A stretch of 64,000 bases of DNA from Flavobacteriales bacterium (GTDB taxonomy: Bacteria > Bacteroidota > Bacteroidia > Flavobacteriales_D > Sanyastnellaceae), in assembly GCA_002863125.1 (NCBI GenBank), contig PKEB01000015.1, forward strand, positions 29,961-93,960. Reading direction: 5' to 3'. This document shows, piece by piece, positions 43,505 through 54,944 of this stretch. Below the pieces are notes generated by a model. It saw nothing but the letters and a program-made list of their open reading frames with translations. It had not been told where the DNA came from and did no database searches. The translations under genes and the position numbers were made by a program. The stretch's first letter is position 1, and each line of letters opens with the position of its first letter.

Positions 43505-45888
43505 GAATCTGTTATTTCGAGTTTGGCAAACTTCAAGAGCAGTTGCTTCTGTCCCGCCTTGGGGAAGAAGACCGTGGCCTTTTCATTGGGGCTGGCACCC
43601 TCGACCCGGAGCACCTTGCCCTTGCCGAACTTTTCATGCCAGACATTCACGCCTTCAGCGATGCCCTCGACAGGTCCGGCGCTCGACGCGGCGGGTGCGG
43701 ATGCCGAGGAGTCGACGCGCGCCATGCGTTTGCCAGAGGAGGAGACGGGCGGCTGGGCCGGTTTCTTTTTGAACGGATGCGCAGGCGGTGCGCCGGTGGC
43801 TTTCTTCTTTGCGGCCATCCGGTCGAATGCAGCGCCGGGGTTGCCGCTGCCCATGGACTGCCAGTTCTTGCGCTGCGCCTCGAAGCTGGCCCCACCGGCG
43901 AACGGCGTGGGTTTGGCTTGCTGGGCGGAAGGCATGATGAGGCAATCGCTGTTGATTTCTTCGATGAAACGGCTGGGCTCCGCTTGGATGAGCTGTCCCC
44001 ATTTGTAGCGGGTCAAGGCATAGCTGAGCGCGCAGGTGCGTTTGGCCCGGGTGAGAGCCACGTAGAACAAGCGGCGTTCCTCCTCGAGGTCCGCCCGGGA
44101 TTGCAGGGCCATGGACGACGGGAACAGTTCTTCCTCCAGGCCCACGATGAAGACGTTTTCAAACTCCAGGCCCTTGGCGGCGTGGATGGTCATCATGCTG
44201 ACCTTGTTCTCGTCGCCATCGTCCTGATCGGCATCGGTCAACAAGGCAACGTCCAGCAAGAAGTCACCCAATGACGCAAAGGCATCGGGATCGGTTTCCT
44301 TCGCCTGCTCGACGAAGGACTTCATCCCGTTCAGCAATTCCTGTACATTGTCGTAGCGGGCGACGCCTTCGGGGGTTTTGTCTTGGTAGAGTGTGTGTAC
44401 CAGCCCGGTATGCTTGGCGATGTGCATCCCGAGGTCGTGGGCGTCCTTGGTGTCCAATTCCGCCGCGAATCCCCGCATCATCTGCACGAAGTCTTGGACC
44501 TTGCGCAGGCTCGCCCCTTTGACGCTGGTGGGCGGGGCCAGGTCTTCGGTCACGAGGTCCCAAATGCTGATGTCGCGCTCGGTCGATTCCACGAGGAGCC
44601 GATCCATGGTGGTTTTGCCGATGCCGCGGGTGGGGTAGTTGATGATGCGCTTGAGCGCTTCGTCGTCTCGGGGGTTGGCCGTGAGCCGGAAGTAGGCGAT
44701 CAGGTCCTTGATTTCCTTGCGCTGGTAAAACGACAGACCCCCGTAAATGCGGTAGGGCACGTTCAGTTTGCGCAAGCTTTCCTCAAATGAACGCGACTGG
44801 GCGTTTGTCCGGTAGAGGATGGCGATGTCCTTCCAGTGCTGTTGGCGTTGGTTGTGCAGGTCGAAGATCTGCGTGGCCGCCCACCGGCCTTCCTCGTTGT
44901 CGCTGTAGCAACGGTGCACGGCAATGCGCTCTCCTTCACCGTTCGCCGTCCATACGACCTTTTCAATCTGGTCCTTGTTGTTGGCGATGACGCTGTTGGC
45001 GGCATCGACGATGTACTTCGTCGACCGGTAGTTTTGCTCGAGTTTGTAGAGGGTAAAATCCGGGTAGTCCTGCTTGAAGTTGAGGATGTTCTGGATGTTG
45101 GCGCCTCGGAAACCGTAAATCGACTGGGCGTCGTCTCCAACTACACAGAGGTTCTCACGCAAGGCCGCGAGTTGCTTGATGATGAGGTACTGGGCGAAGT
45201 TGGTGTCCTGGTACTCGTCCACCAAGATGTTCGAGAACTTGTGTTGGTACTTCAAGAGCAGGTCCGGAAAATCCCGCAGCAACACGTTCATCTTGAACAG
45301 GAGGTCGTCGAAGTCCATGGCTTGCGCCCGAAAACACCGGTTCTCATAAGCGCGGTAAATCTCCGCGATGCGCGGCCGGCCGGCTTGGTGGTCTTCCGAC
45401 ATGATCTCGGCATGGTCGGCGTACCCACGGGCGTCGATGAGGTTGTTTTTGGCGTTGCTGATCCGGGCTTGGACGCTGGCGGGCTTGTAGACCTTGTCGT
45501 CCATGCCCAGTCCTTTGATGATGTCCTTGATGAGCGCCCGGCTGTCCTGGGTGTCGTAAATGGTAAAGTTGCGGGGATAGTTGATGCGCTCGCACTCCAT
45601 GCGGAGGATGCGGGCAAAAATGCTGTGGAACGTCCCCATCCAAATGTTGCGGGCCTCGCCTTCACCGGTCACTTTCCCGATGCGCTCTTTCATCTCGCGC
45701 GCCGCCTTGTTGGTGAACGTCAGCGCCAAAATGGAGAAAGGGTCCACGCCATTTTGAATGAGATTGGCAATCCGATAAGTCAACACCCGGGTCTTTCCCG
45801 AACCCGCTCCGGCGATGACCATCATGGGGCCTTCTTCATGCCGGGCGGCTGCCTGCTGTGCCTCGTTCAATTCGTTCAAAAAATCCAC
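43501..45888 (-). CDS. UvrD/PcrA-type DNA helicase
   Basis: A 795-residue superfamily 1A helicase moving 3' to 5' in DNA repair and replication restart. Motif I is AGAGSGKT, with DEYQDTN (motif II), GDDAQSIYGFRG (III), LEQNYRST (IV) and MTIHAAKGLEFENVF (V) in order. The C-terminal segment GVNVWHEKFGKGKVLRVEG matches the Tudor-like RNA-polymerase-binding end of PcrA. The GTG at 45888 gives the usual DFLNELNEAQ start; a TTG 14 codons upstream is less likely. It leads an operon with the lipoprotein and hydrolase genes. Confidence 0.93.
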   Translation of the reverse strand: MDFLNELNEAQQAAARHEEGPMMVIAGAGSGKTRVLTYRIANLIQNGVDPFSILALTFTNKAAREMKERIGKVTGEGEARNIWMGTFHSIFARILRMECERINYPRNFTIYDTQDSRALIKDIIKGLGMDDKVYKPASVQARISNAKNNLIDARGYADHAEIMSEDHQAGRPRIAEIYRAYENRCFRAQAMDFDDLLFKMNVLLRDFPDLLLKYQHKFSNILVDEYQDTNFAQYLIIKQLAALRENLCVVGDDAQSIYGFRGANIQNILNFKQDYPDFTLYKLEQNYRSTKYIVDAANSVIANNKDQIEKVVWTANGEGERIAVHRCYSDNEEGRWAATQIFDLHNQRQQHWKDIAILYRTNAQSRSFEESLRKLNVPYRIYGGLSFYQRKEIKDLIAYFRLTANPRDDEALKRIINYPTRGIGKTTMDRLLVESTERDISIWDLVTEDLAPPTSVKGASLRKVQDFVQMMRGFAAELDTKDAHDLGMHIAKHTGLVHTLYQDKTPEGVARYDNVQELLNGMKSFVEQAKETDPDAFASLGDFLLDVALLTDADQDDGDENKVSMMTIHAAKGLEFENVFIVGLEEELFPSSMALQSRADLEEERRLFYVALTRAKRTCALSYALTRYKWGQLIQAEPSRFIEEINSDCLIMPSAQQAKPTPFAGGASFEAQRKNWQSMGSGNPGAAFDRMAAKKKATGAPPAHPFKKKPAQPPVSSSGKRMARVDSSASAPAASSAGPVEGIAEGVNVWHEKFGKGKVLRVEGASPNEKATVFFPKAGQKQLLLKFAKLEITDS

Positions 45889-46077
45889 ACCTCGAAGGTA
45901 AGAAGGGGGGTAGATAAAGCTATGATTCAACCGACCTCTTCGCCAACTTGTTTAAAAGTCGTCTTTTTGGTGCGATAGTGTAGTGGTTTGGATTGGAGAA
46001 AACGCTTGAATACCAAGGTGTTTTTGCTACCGCGGTTTCGAATGCGGGAAATGCTTGAAAAAAGGCGGCTCCAACCA

Positions 46078-46107
46078 TTGCTTTTAAAAGATAATCTGCT
46101 ACTTTTG
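46078..46107 (+). promoter_or_regulatory. Promoter of the str-S10-spc-alpha cluster
   Basis: TTG at 46078-46080, then 19 bp, then TACTTTTG at 46100-46107, an exact -33/-7 pair. A short hairpin (cccc-tttaattt-gggg) lies just downstream in the 60-nt leader. It is the only clear promoter before rpsL. Confidence 0.7.
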
Positions 46108-46166
46108 CACCCCCTTTAATTTGGGGAAATAGTTTTTGTACACACGTAATCTGATAGATAGGTCGA

Positions 46167-46547
46167 ATGCCAACCATCCAGCAGCTCATCCGAAAAGGGC
46201 GCATCACGAAGACCCAAGCGAGCAAATCTGCCGCCTTGGACTCTTGCCCACAACGCCGCGGCGTTTGTGTGCGCGTCTACACTACTACACCCAAGAAGCC
46301 GAACTCGGCCATGCGTAAAGTGGCGCGTGTTCGATTGACCAACGGTAACGAGGTCAACGCCTACATCGGCGGTGAGGGACACAACCTTCAAGAGCACAGC
46401 ATTGTGTTGGTGCGTGGAGGTCGTGTAAAGGACTTGCCAGGTGTTCGTTACCACATCGTTCGCGGTGCATTGGATACTGCAGGTGTTGAGGGACGTACCC
46501 AGCGTCGATCTAAGTATGGAACCAAGCGGCCCAAAGCCAAGAGCTAA
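46167..46547 (+). CDS. rpsL: Ribosomal protein S12
   Basis: A 126-residue protein of the 30S decoding centre. TTPKKPNSA keeps the Lys pair at 43-44, and [13 protein letters not shown] is unchanged, so no classic streptomycin-resistance change is present. It is the first gene of the cluster, with its promoter 60 bp upstream. Confidence 0.98.
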   Translation: MPTIQQLIRKGRITKTQASKSAALDSCPQRRGVCVRVYTTTPKKPNSAMRKVARVRLTNGNEVNAYIGGEGHNLQEHSIVLVRGGRVKDLPGVRYHIVRGALDTAGVEGRTQRRSKYGTKRPKAKS

Positions 46548-46553
46548 TTTGTC

Positions 46554-47021
46554 ATGAGAAGGAGAGTACCCAAAAAGCATTTGATCCTGCCGGATCCCCG
46601 ATTCGACAGTGTCCTCGTAACGAGCTTCGTCAACAACTTGATGTTGGACGGAAAGAAGAGCGTTGCATTCGACATCTTCTACAAAGCCATGGATAAGGTG
46701 CAAGAGCGCACCGATGAGAACGGCCTCGAGGTCTTCCAGCGTGCTTTGGACAATGTTACTCCAGCGGTGGAGGTGCGCAGCCGACGTGTGGGCGGTGCTA
46801 CTTTCCAAATCCCGCAACCCATTCGCGATTCGCGCAAGCAGAGCTTGGCCATGAAGTGGCTGATCGGTTTCGCACGCAAGCGCAACGAAAAGTCAATGGC
46901 CGACCGCTTGGCGGCAGAGGTCATGGCAGCAGCCAAAGAGGAGGGCGCAACCTTCAAGAAGAAGGAGGATACGCACCGCATGGCTGAAGCGAACAAAGCT
47001 TTCTCGCACTTCCGTTTCTAA
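46554..47021 (+). CDS. rpsG: Ribosomal protein S7
   Basis: A 155-residue protein that binds the 3' domain of 16S rRNA and starts head assembly of the 30S subunit. The beginning [17 protein letters not shown] and the block [11 protein letters not shown] are typical. It follows rpsL by 6 bp and precedes fusA, the standard str order. Confidence 0.98.
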   Translation: MRRRVPKKHLILPDPRFDSVLVTSFVNNLMLDGKKSVAFDIFYKAMDKVQERTDENGLEVFQRALDNVTPAVEVRSRRVGGATFQIPQPIRDSRKQSLAMKWLIGFARKRNEKSMADRLAAEVMAAAKEEGATFKKKEDTHRMAEANKAFSHFRF

Positions 47022-47048
47022 TAACCGATTTCAATACGCCTTACAATC

Positions 47049-49154
47049 ATGGCTAAAAGAGACCTCAATTACACTCGGAACATCGGCATCATGGCTCACG
47101 TTGATGCGGGTAAGACTACTACGACCGAGCGTATCCTTTATTACACCGGTATCTCTCACAAAATCGGTGAGGTACACGACGGTGCTGCCACCATGGACTG
47201 GATGGAGCAGGAGCAGGAGCGTGGCATCACGATTACTTCCGCTGCCACGACATGCTTCTGGAAGTTCCAGGACGAACAGTACCGAATCAACATCATTGAC
47301 ACCCCAGGCCACGTTGACTTTACCGTAGAGGTAGAGCGTTCATTGCGTGTATTGGATGGTGCTGTTGCGTTGTTCTGCGCCGTATCAGGTGTAGAGCCGC
47401 AATCGGAGACCAACTGGGGCCTCGCTGACAAATACAAAGTCCCACGCATTGGATTCATCAACAAGATGGACCGTTCAGGTGCGGACTTCTTCAATGTTGT
47501 CGGAATGATCAAGGACATGCTCGGCGCACGTCCCGTTCCATTGCAGGTTCCAATCGGTGCAGAGGACGACTTTAAAGGTGTGGTCGATTTGATCACCAAC
47601 AAGGCGTTCGTATGGAATGAGGAGGACAAAGGAATGACCTGGGATGAGGTGCCGATTCCAGCGGACCTTGTTGATACAGTTGAGGAATACCGTGGCTTGT
47701 TGATTGAGGCAGCGGCTGAACAGGATGATGCCTTGATGGAGAAGTACTTCGAGGATCCAGATAGCCTGACAGCTGACGAGATCATCGCGGCCATCCGCAA
47801 GGCCACCATCGGCATGGAAATCACTCCGCTTTTGTGTGGTTCTGCCTTTAAGAACAAGGGCGTTCAGACCATGTTGGATGCGGTGATGATGTACCTGCCT
47901 TCTCCATACGATGTAGAGGCCATTGTGGGTACAGCGGTGGATGATGAAGAGGTGAAAATCGAGCGCAAGCCCGATCCAGACGAGCCTTTCGCAGGCTTGG
48001 CATTCAAGATTGCTACCGACCCATTCGTTGGCCGTTTGTGCTTCGTGCGCGCTTACTCCGGTAAGTTGCCTGCGGGTTCATACGTGATCAACACGCGCAG
48101 CGGCAAGAAGGAGCGTATTTCGCGCATCTTCCAAATGCACTCGAACAAGCAGAACCCGATTGAAGAACTCGAAGCAGGGGACATCGGCGCAGTTGTTGGC
48201 TTTAAGGACATCCGCACCGGTGATACGCTTTGTTCTGAAGGCGCACCTTTGGTTTTGGAGAGCATGTCGTTCCCAGATCCCGTAATCGGGATCGCGGTTG
48301 AGCCCAAGTCTCAAGCAGACCTCGACAAGTTGTCCAACGGTTTGTCAAAGCTCGCAGAAGAGGATCCAACATTCAATGTTCGCACCGACGAGGAGACAGG
48401 CCAGACGGTCATCTCTGGAATGGGCGAATTGCACTTGGAAGTACTCGTTGACCGTTTGCGTCGTGAGTTCAAGGTAGAGTGCAACCAGGGCGCGCCTCAG
48501 GTAAACTACAAGGAGGCCATCTTCGGCAGCACCGATCACCGCGAAGTGTACAAGAAGCAGTCTGGTGGACGCGGTAAGTTCGCTGACATCATCGTGAAGA
48601 TTGGTCCATCACCGACTCCAGAAGAAGCCGGTTTGGTATTCAAGAACTCGGTGAAGGGCGGTAACGTACCAAAGGAATTCGTTCCTTCTGTTCAGAAAGG
48701 TTTCGAAGAAGCCATGAAGAACGGTGTGTTGGCGGGCTACCAAATGGACAGCATGGCTGTTGAATTGGTGGATGGTTCGTTCCACGCAGTTGACTCGGAC
48801 CAGCTGTCGTTCGAACTCGCAGCCAAGATGGCATACCGCAACGCGGTCAAGAGCTGCCAGCCAAAGATTTTGGAGCCCATGATGCAATTGGAGGTTGTTA
48901 CCCCCGACGAGAATATGGGTGACGTCATCGGTGATTTGAACAAGCGCCGTGCCCTCATCGAGGGAACTGGTGAGCGTTCAGGCAAGACCATCGTAAACGC
49001 GAAGGTGCCATTGTCTGAAATGTTCGGTTACGTGACGGACTTGCGTACGTTGACTTCAGGCCGTGCGACATCGTCGATGTCTTTCAGCCACTACGCAGAG
49101 GCTCCAAACAGTATTCAAGAAAAAGTGATCGCTGAAGCTCAAGGCAACGGCTAA
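47049..49154 (+). CDS. fusA: Elongation factor G
   Basis: A 701-residue translational GTPase that moves tRNAs and mRNA through the ribosome. G1 [10 protein letters not shown]2 RGITITS, G3 DTPGH and G4 NKMD are all present, followed by domains II-V. Normal length. In the str position after rpsG; the elongation factor Tu gene, often next, is absent, and rpsJ follows directly. Confidence 0.98.
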   Translation: MAKRDLNYTRNIGIMAHVDAGKTTTTERILYYTGISHKIGEVHDGAATMDWMEQEQERGITITSAATTCFWKFQDEQYRINIIDTPGHVDFTVEVERSLRVLDGAVALFCAVSGVEPQSETNWGLADKYKVPRIGFINKMDRSGADFFNVVGMIKDMLGARPVPLQVPIGAEDDFKGVVDLITNKAFVWNEEDKGMTWDEVPIPADLVDTVEEYRGLLIEAAAEQDDALMEKYFEDPDSLTADEIIAAIRKATIGMEITPLLCGSAFKNKGVQTMLDAVMMYLPSPYDVEAIVGTAVDDEEVKIERKPDPDEPFAGLAFKIATDPFVGRLCFVRAYSGKLPAGSYVINTRSGKKERISRIFQMHSNKQNPIEELEAGDIGAVVGFKDIRTGDTLCSEGAPLVLESMSFPDPVIGIAVEPKSQADLDKLSNGLSKLAEEDPTFNVRTDEETGQTVISGMGELHLEVLVDRLRREFKVECNQGAPQVNYKEAIFGSTDHREVYKKQSGGRGKFADIIVKIGPSPTPEEAGLVFKNSVKGGNVPKEFVPSVQKGFEEAMKNGVLAGYQMDSMAVELVDGSFHAVDSDQLSFELAAKMAYRNAVKSCQPKILEPMMQLEVVTPDENMGDVIGDLNKRRALIEGTGERSGKTIVNAKVPLSEMFGYVTDLRTLTSGRATSSMSFSHYAEAPNSIQEKVIAEAQGNG

Positions 49155-49166
49155 TAAGGAAGTAAG

Positions 49167-49472
49167 ATGACGCAAAAAATCCGAATCAAACTCAAGTCGT
49201 ACGATCACAACCTCGTCGACAAGTCGGCCGAGAAGATTGTCAAGACGGTGAAGACTACCGGTGCTGTAATCAGCGGACCCGTTCCACTGCCTACCCACCA
49301 GCGCATTTACACCGTACTGCGATCGCCCCACGTGAACAAGAAGTCACGTGAGCAATTCGAATTGAACGCTTACAAGCGATTGATTGATATCTACAGTTCA
49401 TCCTCAAAGACCGTTGACGCGTTGATGCGCTTGGAGCTTCCAAGCGGCGTTGAAGTGGAAATCAAGGTCTGA
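49167..49472 (+). CDS. rpsJ: Ribosomal protein S10
   Basis: A 101-residue 30S head protein that also serves as NusE in transcription antitermination. [25 protein letters not shown] is the conserved core. A purine-rich AAGGAAGTAAG lies just before the ATG, an unusually good Shine-Dalgarno site for this phylum. Confidence 0.98.
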   Translation: MTQKIRIKLKSYDHNLVDKSAEKIVKTVKTTGAVISGPVPLPTHQRIYTVLRSPHVNKKSREQFELNAYKRLIDIYSSSSKTVDALMRLELPSGVEVEIKV

Positions 49473-49511
49473 CGGGAATTTTAATTAACGCGAAACAAAA
49501 ACACCGAAATC

Positions 49512-50141
49512 ATGCCCGGACTCATAGGGAAGAAGTTAGGTATGACCAGCGTCTACAATGCCTCTGGGAAGAACATCCCATGCACCGTTTTAGAGGTTGG
49601 TCCTTGCGTCGTGACGCAAGTTCGTACCCTGGAGAAGGATGGCTATGAAGCCATTCAGCTCGGCTATGGTGAGCGCTCTGAAAAGCGTACATCCAAAGCG
49701 TTGCAAGGCCATTTCAAGCGCGCTGGCGTTGGCCTCATGCGAAAACTGGTTGAATTCAAAGGATTCGCCGAAGAACACCAAGCAGGTGATGAACTCAAAG
49801 TTGAAGACATCTTCAACGAAGGGGAGTACGTCTCTGTGGTGGGGAAGTCTAAAGGTAAAGGCTTCCAAGGTGTCGTAAAGCGCCACGGTTTTGGCGGTGT
49901 GGGTCAAGCCACACACGGTCAGCACAACCGCTTGCGCGCCCCCGGTTCAATCGGTGCGGCCTCGACGCCTGCACGTGTCTTCAAGGGCATGCGCATGGCA
50001 GGCCAGACCGGTAACGCTCGTGTGACCATCGAAAACCTCGAAATCGTGAAGATTCTCCCAGAAGAGGGCGTCATGGTTGTCAAGGGAGCGGTACCCGGGC
50101 ACAAAGGTTCCACTGTTGAAATCCGTAAACCAGAAGCGTGA
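49512..50141 (+). CDS. rplC: Ribosomal protein L3
   Basis: A 209-residue 50S protein that starts large-subunit assembly and reaches the peptidyl transferase centre. The hallmark is [18 protein letters not shown] followed by [14 protein letters not shown]. Its TGA overlaps the rplD start. Confidence 0.98.
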   Translation: MPGLIGKKLGMTSVYNASGKNIPCTVLEVGPCVVTQVRTLEKDGYEAIQLGYGERSEKRTSKALQGHFKRAGVGLMRKLVEFKGFAEEHQAGDELKVEDIFNEGEYVSVVGKSKGKGFQGVVKRHGFGGVGQATHGQHNRLRAPGSIGAASTPARVFKGMRMAGQTGNARVTIENLEIVKILPEEGVMVVKGAVPGHKGSTVEIRKPEA

Positions 50142-50767
50142 TGAAAGTAGATGTTTACAACTCCAAAGGTTCAAAGACCGACAAGTCGGTAACATTGAAC
50201 AAGGCGGTATTCGGCATCGAGCCCAATGACCACGCGATTTACCTCGACGTGAAGCGTTTCCAGGCCGCACAGCGCCAAGGCACGCACGACACGTTGCACC
50301 GTGGATTGGTTTCCGGTTCAACCCGCAAGCTGAAGAAGCAAAAGGGAACAGGTACAGCACGTGCTGGTTCCATCAAGAACCCATTGTTCCGTGGCGGTGG
50401 TACCGTATTTGGTCCAGAACCACGCGACTACACCCAGAAGCTCAACCACAAGGTGAAGCAGTTGGCCCGTCGCAGTGCGTTGAGCTACAAGGCCAAGGAA
50501 AAGGCCATTCTTGTGGTCGAAGGCCTCAAGATGGACGCTCCCAAGACCAAGGACTTCGCCGGTTTGATGAAGGGATTGGAATTGGCAGACAACAAGACCT
50601 TGATGGTTTTGCCAACGCCCGACAACAATGTGTACAAGAGCAGCCGCAACCTCGCGAAGCACCGCGTCATGGTGGCGAGCGACCTCAGCACATACGACAT
50701 CATGAATTGTAACACCCTCATCTTCGTGGACGACGCCCACAAGGTGATCGAGGGAATGCTCAAATAA
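50141..50767 (+). CDS. rplD: Ribosomal protein L4
   Basis: A 208-residue 50S protein whose long loop lines the exit tunnel (GTGTARAGSIKNPLFRGGG). In E. coli L4 represses its own operon; whether that holds here cannot be seen. The ATG at 50141 overlaps the rplC stop; a GTG one codon earlier is in frame. Confidence 0.97.
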   Translation: MKVDVYNSKGSKTDKSVTLNKAVFGIEPNDHAIYLDVKRFQAAQRQGTHDTLHRGLVSGSTRKLKKQKGTGTARAGSIKNPLFRGGGTVFGPEPRDYTQKLNHKVKQLARRSALSYKAKEKAILVVEGLKMDAPKTKDFAGLMKGLELADNKTLMVLPTPDNNVYKSSRNLAKHRVMVASDLSTYDIMNCNTLIFVDDAHKVIEGMLK

Positions 50768-50775
50768 GAATCGTC

Positions 50776-51069
50776 ATGTCACAGATTTTAGTTAAGCCCC
50801 TCATCACCGAGAAGATGACCGCCGATACCGAGAAGAACAACGCCTACGGGTTTGTTGTCGCGGACGGTGCGAACAAGGTGGAGATTAAGAAAGCAGTGGA
50901 AAAGGAGTACGGTGTGACCGTGACTTCTGTTCGCACACTGCGTGTTGACGGCAAGCGCCGCCAGCGCTACACGAAGACTGGCATCATCAAAGGACGCACA
51001 GTCGGTTACAAGAAGGCCATCGTAAGCTTGGCCGAAGGAGAAATGATTGACTTCTACGAGAATATCTAA
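50776..51069 (+). CDS. rplW: Ribosomal protein L23
   Basis: A 97-residue protein at the tunnel exit where trigger factor and SRP dock. [11 protein letters not shown] and the late [12 protein letters not shown] are typical. Spaced 8 bp after rplD. Confidence 0.97.
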   Translation: MSQILVKPLITEKMTADTEKNNAYGFVVADGANKVEIKKAVEKEYGVTVTSVRTLRVDGKRRQRYTKTGIIKGRTVGYKKAIVSLAEGEMIDFYENI

Positions 51070-51073
51070 GCAA

Positions 51074-51895
51074 ATGGCACTTCGTAAATTCAACCCCATT
51101 ACCCCAGGCACCCGCCACAAGGTGTTGTCGAAGTTCGACGACATCACTGCGGACAAGCCTCACAAGCCATTGCTGCGCCCCTTGAAGAAGTCAGGAGGCC
51201 GAAATGGAGATGGTAAAATGACCATGCGTTACCGCGGAGGTGGCCACAAGCGTCGTTACCGTTTGATTGATTTCAAGCGTAACAAGCACATGGAAGCCAC
51301 CGTCTTGACGGTCGAGTACGATCCAAACCGTTCAGCACGCATCTGCTTGGTGGAATACACCGACGGAGAGAAGCGTTACATCGTTGCTCCTCAGGGCCTC
51401 AAGCCAGGCATGAAGATCAACAGCGGTAAGCAAGCCACTCCAGATGTGGGTCATGCGATGTACTTGTCTGACATTCCATTGGGTACGGTCATTCACAACA
51501 TCGAGTTGTACCCCGGTAAAGGAGCTGCACTTGCTCGCAGCGCCGGATCATACGCACAGTTGAACGCCCGTGACGGCAAGTACGCAATCGTGAAGTTGCC
51601 AAGCGGTGAAACCCGCATGATCTTGGTGACTTGCCTCGCCGTCATCGGTTCCGTTAGCAATGCAGAGCACAACCTCCAGGTCTCAGGTAAGGCCGGTCGT
51701 TCGCGCTGGTTGGGACGCCGCCCACGTGTACGTGGTGTGGTTATGAACCCTGTCGATCACCCAATGGGTGGTGGTGAGGGCCGCTCTTCAGGTGGACACC
51801 CACGCTCACGCAAGGGCCTCCCAGCGAAGGGCTACAAGACCCGCAACCCGCGTAAGGGCAGCTCGAAGTACATCATTGAACGCCGCAAGAAATAA
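51074..51895 (+). CDS. rplB: Ribosomal protein L2
   Basis: A 273-residue 50S protein needed for subunit joining and the peptidyl transferase centre. It starts [16 protein letters not shown] and keeps [17 protein letters not shown] with the conserved His. The start at 51074 is 4 bp after rplW; a longer frame upstream overlaps rplW and is not used. Confidence 0.98.
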   Translation: MALRKFNPITPGTRHKVLSKFDDITADKPHKPLLRPLKKSGGRNGDGKMTMRYRGGGHKRRYRLIDFKRNKHMEATVLTVEYDPNRSARICLVEYTDGEKRYIVAPQGLKPGMKINSGKQATPDVGHAMYLSDIPLGTVIHNIELYPGKGAALARSAGSYAQLNARDGKYAIVKLPSGETRMILVTCLAVIGSVSNAEHNLQVSGKAGRSRWLGRRPRVRGVVMNPVDHPMGGGEGRSSGGHPRSRKGLPAKGYKTRNPRKGSSKYIIERRKK

Positions 51896-51900
51896 TAGCC

Positions 51901-52176
51901 ATGTCTCGTTCACTCAAGAAACCCCCATTTGTACACTACAAGCTCAACCAGCGTGTTGAAGCGATGCAATCATCGGGCAAAAAGTCCGTGATCAAGACGT
52001 GGTCTCGTTCAAGCACCATCACGCCTGACTTTGTCGGTTTGACGGTAGCTGTACACAACGGACGACAATTCATACCTGTTTTCGTGACTGAGAACATGGT
52101 TGGTCACAAGCTCGGAGAATTTTCACCCACCCGCACGTTCCGTGGCCACGCGGACAAGAAGGACAAGAAGCGATAA
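51901..52176 (+). CDS. rpsS: Ribosomal protein S19
   Basis: A 91-residue 30S head protein paired with S13. [10 protein letters not shown] at the start and [16 protein letters not shown] at the end are conserved. Confidence 0.98.
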   Translation: MSRSLKKPPFVHYKLNQRVEAMQSSGKKSVIKTWSRSSTITPDFVGLTVAVHNGRQFIPVFVTENMVGHKLGEFSPTRTFRGHADKKDKKR

Positions 52177-52181
52177 TAGCC

Positions 52182-52580
52182 ATGGGAAAACGTAAACGAC
52201 TCGCTGCAGAAGCGCGAAAGGAAGAAATGAAGAGCGTCGCCATTGCGAAGCTCAACAACTGCCCGACGTCCCCACGGAAGATGCGATTGGTCGCTGACTC
52301 GGTGCGCGGTAAGGATGTATTCCAGGCGTTGAACATTTTGAAGTTCAGCCCCCAAGAGGCGTCCAACCGTTTGGAGAAGTTGCTCCGTTCGGCGATTGCC
52401 AACTGGGAAGCCAAAAATGCCGGCGTTAGTCCGGAAGACTCAGATTTGATTGTTCGCGAAGTGAAGGTGGACAGTGCGCGCATGTTGAAGCGTCTCCAGA
52501 CTGCTCCTCAAGGCCGTGCTCACCGCATTCGCAAGCGCAGCAACCACGTAACCATCATCGTAGACTCCGTCAAAAGCTAA
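52182..52580 (+). CDS. rplV: Ribosomal protein L22
   Basis: A 132-residue protein whose hairpin lines the exit tunnel next to L4. [17 protein letters not shown] is the core. The N-terminus has about 15 extra basic residues ([16 protein letters not shown]) compared with E. coli. Confidence 0.97.
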   Translation: MGKRKRLAAEARKEEMKSVAIAKLNNCPTSPRKMRLVADSVRGKDVFQALNILKFSPQEASNRLEKLLRSAIANWEAKNAGVSPEDSDLIVREVKVDSARMLKRLQTAPQGRAHRIRKRSNHVTIIVDSVKS

Positions 52581-52583
52581 ACC

Positions 52584-53303
52584 ATGGGACAGAAAACAAA
52601 TCCAATTGGAAATCGACTTGGGTTCATCCGTGGATGGGACTCAAATTGGTACGGAGGCAACGACTACAAGGACAAGCTTGTAGAAGATGAGAAAATCCGT
52701 GAGTACTTGTTGGCCCGTTTGCGCAAGGCAAGCGTTTCCAACATCATCATTGAGCGCACGCTCAAGTTGGTCACGGTGACTGTGAAGTCTGCCCGTCCCG
52801 GTGTCATCATCGGTAAAGGCGGCCAGGAAGTGGACAAGCTCCGCGAAGAATTGAAGAAATTGACAGGGAAGGAGGTGCAGATCAACATCTTCGAGATCAA
52901 GCGTCCTGAATTGGATGCCAAGCTGGTCGCTGAGAGCATCGCCCGTCAAATCGAAGCGCGTATCTCGCACCGTCGTGCCATCAAGATGGCCATCGCGGGC
53001 ACCATGCGCTTGGGTGCAGAAGGAATCAAGATCAACATTGCAGGCCGTGTGAACGGTGCGGAAATCGCACGTTCAGAGTCCTACAAAGAAGGCCGTATTC
53101 CGTTGCACACCTTCCGTGCAGACATCGACTACGCGTTGATGGAAGCGCATACCACCTACGGACGAATCGGCATCAAGTGCTGGATCTGCCGAGGTGAGAT
53201 TTACGGCAAGAAGGACTTGTCGCCCATCCCACCACAAAAGCAATCGAACGACCGCCGCGGCGGAGGCCGTCAAGGCGGAGGTCGTCGTCGTTCGCGCAAC
53301 TGA
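52584..53303 (+). CDS. rpsC: Ribosomal protein S3
   Basis: A 239-residue protein at the mRNA entry site. The KH domain has [14 protein letters not shown]. The C-terminus ends in a basic Gly/Arg-rich tail ([16 protein letters not shown]). Three bp after rplV. Confidence 0.98.
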   Translation: MGQKTNPIGNRLGFIRGWDSNWYGGNDYKDKLVEDEKIREYLLARLRKASVSNIIIERTLKLVTVTVKSARPGVIIGKGGQEVDKLREELKKLTGKEVQINIFEIKRPELDAKLVAESIARQIEARISHRRAIKMAIAGTMRLGAEGIKINIAGRVNGAEIARSESYKEGRIPLHTFRADIDYALMEAHTTYGRIGIKCWICRGEIYGKKDLSPIPPQKQSNDRRGGGRQGGGRRRSRN

Positions 53304-53318
53304 TAGAAGAGTTAGATC

Positions 53319-53738
53319 ATGCTACAGCCGAAAAGAACGAAATTCAGAAAGATGCAAAAGGGCCGGGTACGCGGATTGGCGTACCGCGGAAGCACCCTGG
53401 CATATGGAACATTCGGAATCAAGACGATGGAGGTTGGATTCATCACTTCTCGTCAGATCGAAGCAGCACGTATCGCGATCACCCGTTACATGAAGCGTGA
53501 AGGTCAGGTGTGGATTCGAATCTTCCCGGACAAGCCCATCACATCGAAGCCTGCAGAGGTACGTATGGGTAAGGGTAAAGGTGCTCCCAGCCACTGGGTT
53601 GCTCCGGTCCGTCCCGGTCGATTGATGTTCGAAGTTGACGGTGTTCCCATGGAAACCGCACAAGAAGCCTTGCGTCTCGGAGCACAGAAGTTGCCCGTGA
53701 AGTGCAAGTTTGTCGTACGCCCAGATTATGCAGAGTGA
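53319..53738 (+). CDS. rplP: Ribosomal protein L16
   Basis: A 139-residue protein near the A site and L7/L12 stalk base. It opens [16 protein letters not shown] and has [17 protein letters not shown]. Its TGA overlaps the rpmC start. Confidence 0.98.
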   Translation: MLQPKRTKFRKMQKGRVRGLAYRGSTLAYGTFGIKTMEVGFITSRQIEAARIAITRYMKREGQVWIRIFPDKPITSKPAEVRMGKGKGAPSHWVAPVRPGRLMFEVDGVPMETAQEALRLGAQKLPVKCKFVVRPDYAE

Positions 53739-53938
53739 TGATTGAAATGACTGAAATCCGACAACTCTCTGACTCCGATTTGCAGGAGCGCATTGAGGTG
53801 GAGCGCGAGGCACTCGCGAAACTGCGGTTCAACCACACCGTAGCCGGTTTGGAGTCCACGACCGCTCTCAAATACAAGAAGCGCGATGTTGCGCGCTTGT
53901 TGACTGAATTCAATGCACGTAAGAACGCGAACTCATGA
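53738..53938 (+). CDS. rpmC: Ribosomal protein L29
   Basis: A 66-residue protein at the tunnel exit. The core is [26 protein letters not shown]. The ATG at 53738 overlaps the rplP stop; an ATG three codons later (53747) would also give a good protein. Its stop overlaps the rpsQ start by 4 nt. Confidence 0.95.
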   Translation: MIEMTEIRQLSDSDLQERIEVEREALAKLRFNHTVAGLESTTALKYKKRDVARLLTEFNARKNANS

Positions 53939-54210
53939 GCACTGAAAGCACACCATTGGAGCGCAACCTGCGCAAGGAGCGAATTGGCGTTGTCACGTCC
54001 AATTCAATGACCAAGAGCATCACCGTCACGGTGGAGCGCAAGGAGAAGCACGCCAAGTACGGAAAGTTCGTCAAGAAGACGAGCAAGTTCATGGCGCATG
54101 ATGAAGCGGAAACCTGCAACATCGGAGATACGGTTCGCATCATGGAGACCCGACCATTGAGCAAGCGCAAGTGCTGGCGATTGGTTGAGGTGATCGAGCG
54201 AGCGAAGTAA
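53935..54210 (+). CDS. rpsQ: Ribosomal protein S17
   Basis: A 91-residue OB-fold protein binding 16S r[28 protein letters not shown] and [16 protein letters not shown] are the conserved parts. Confidence 0.97.
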   Translation: MSTESTPLERNLRKERIGVVTSNSMTKSITVTVERKEKHAKYGKFVKKTSKFMAHDEAETCNIGDTVRIMETRPLSKRKCWRLVEVIERAK

Positions 54211-54244
54211 TCCTGGAGGAGTTTAAAGAGAAAGAAATCAGAAG

Positions 54245-54613
54245 ATGATACAACAAGAATCCCGCATGAAGGTGGCTGACAACAGCGGAGCAAAGGAGGT
54301 CCTTTGCATCCGGGTGTTGGGTGGTACACGTCGGCGATATGCAAGCATCGGGGATACCGTTGTTGTGACTGTCAAGGCAGCCACGCCAAACGGTAACATC
54401 AAAAAAGGCGTTGTCTCGAAAGGGGTGGTCGTCCGTACCAAGAAGGCCGTCCGACGAGCAGACGGGTCGTACATCCGTTTCGACGACAACGCGATCGTGT
54501 TGTTGAACCCGAACGGCGAAATGCGCGGCACCCGAATCTTCGGCCCTGTGGCCCGTGAACTCCGTGAAAAGGACTTCATGAAAATTGTTTCACTTGCCCC
54601 TGAGGTACTTTAA
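54245..54613 (+). CDS. rplN: Ribosomal protein L14
   Basis: A 122-residue protein at the subunit interface. [24 protein letters not shown] is the start, and [23 protein letters not shown] the end. The 34-bp gap after rpsQ is one of the larger ones in the cluster. Confidence 0.98.
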   Translation: MIQQESRMKVADNSGAKEVLCIRVLGGTRRRYASIGDTVVVTVKAATPNGNIKKGVVSKGVVVRTKKAVRRADGSYIRFDDNAIVLLNPNGEMRGTRIFGPVARELREKDFMKIVSLAPEVL

Positions 54614-54623
54614 TTCGAAGACC

Positions 54624-54944
54624 ATGTTTAAGCGAGTAAAAGTCAAAAAAGGAGACACCGTTAAGGTGATTTCAGGCGGAAGCAAAGGCAAGCAGGGAAC
54701 TGTGATGTCCGTCGACCGCAAGACCGACCGTGTCAAGATCGAGGGCATCAACATGGTGAAGAAGCATGTGAAGCCTGGACCGGCCAACCCACAGGGTGGC
54801 ATCGAAAGCGTAGAAGCAGGCATCCACATTTCCAATGTGATGGTGGTTGACGCTGCGGGCAACGCGACCCGAGTTGGACGTCGTCGTGGAGACGATGGAA
54901 AGCTTGTTCGTTATTCTAAGAAAACCAATGAGGAACTGAAGTGA
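54624..54944 (+). CDS. rplX: Ribosomal protein L24
   Basis: A 106-residue protein that starts 50S assembly. The KOW motif is [20 protein letters not shown]. The start at 54624 follows rplN by 10 bp; an upstream in-frame ATG lies inside rplN. The stop overlaps the rplE start. Confidence 0.97.
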   Translation: MFKRVKVKKGDTVKVISGGSKGKQGTVMSVDRKTDRVKIEGINMVKKHVKPGPANPQGGIESVEAGIHISNVMVVDAAGNATRVGRRRGDDGKLVRYSKKTNEELK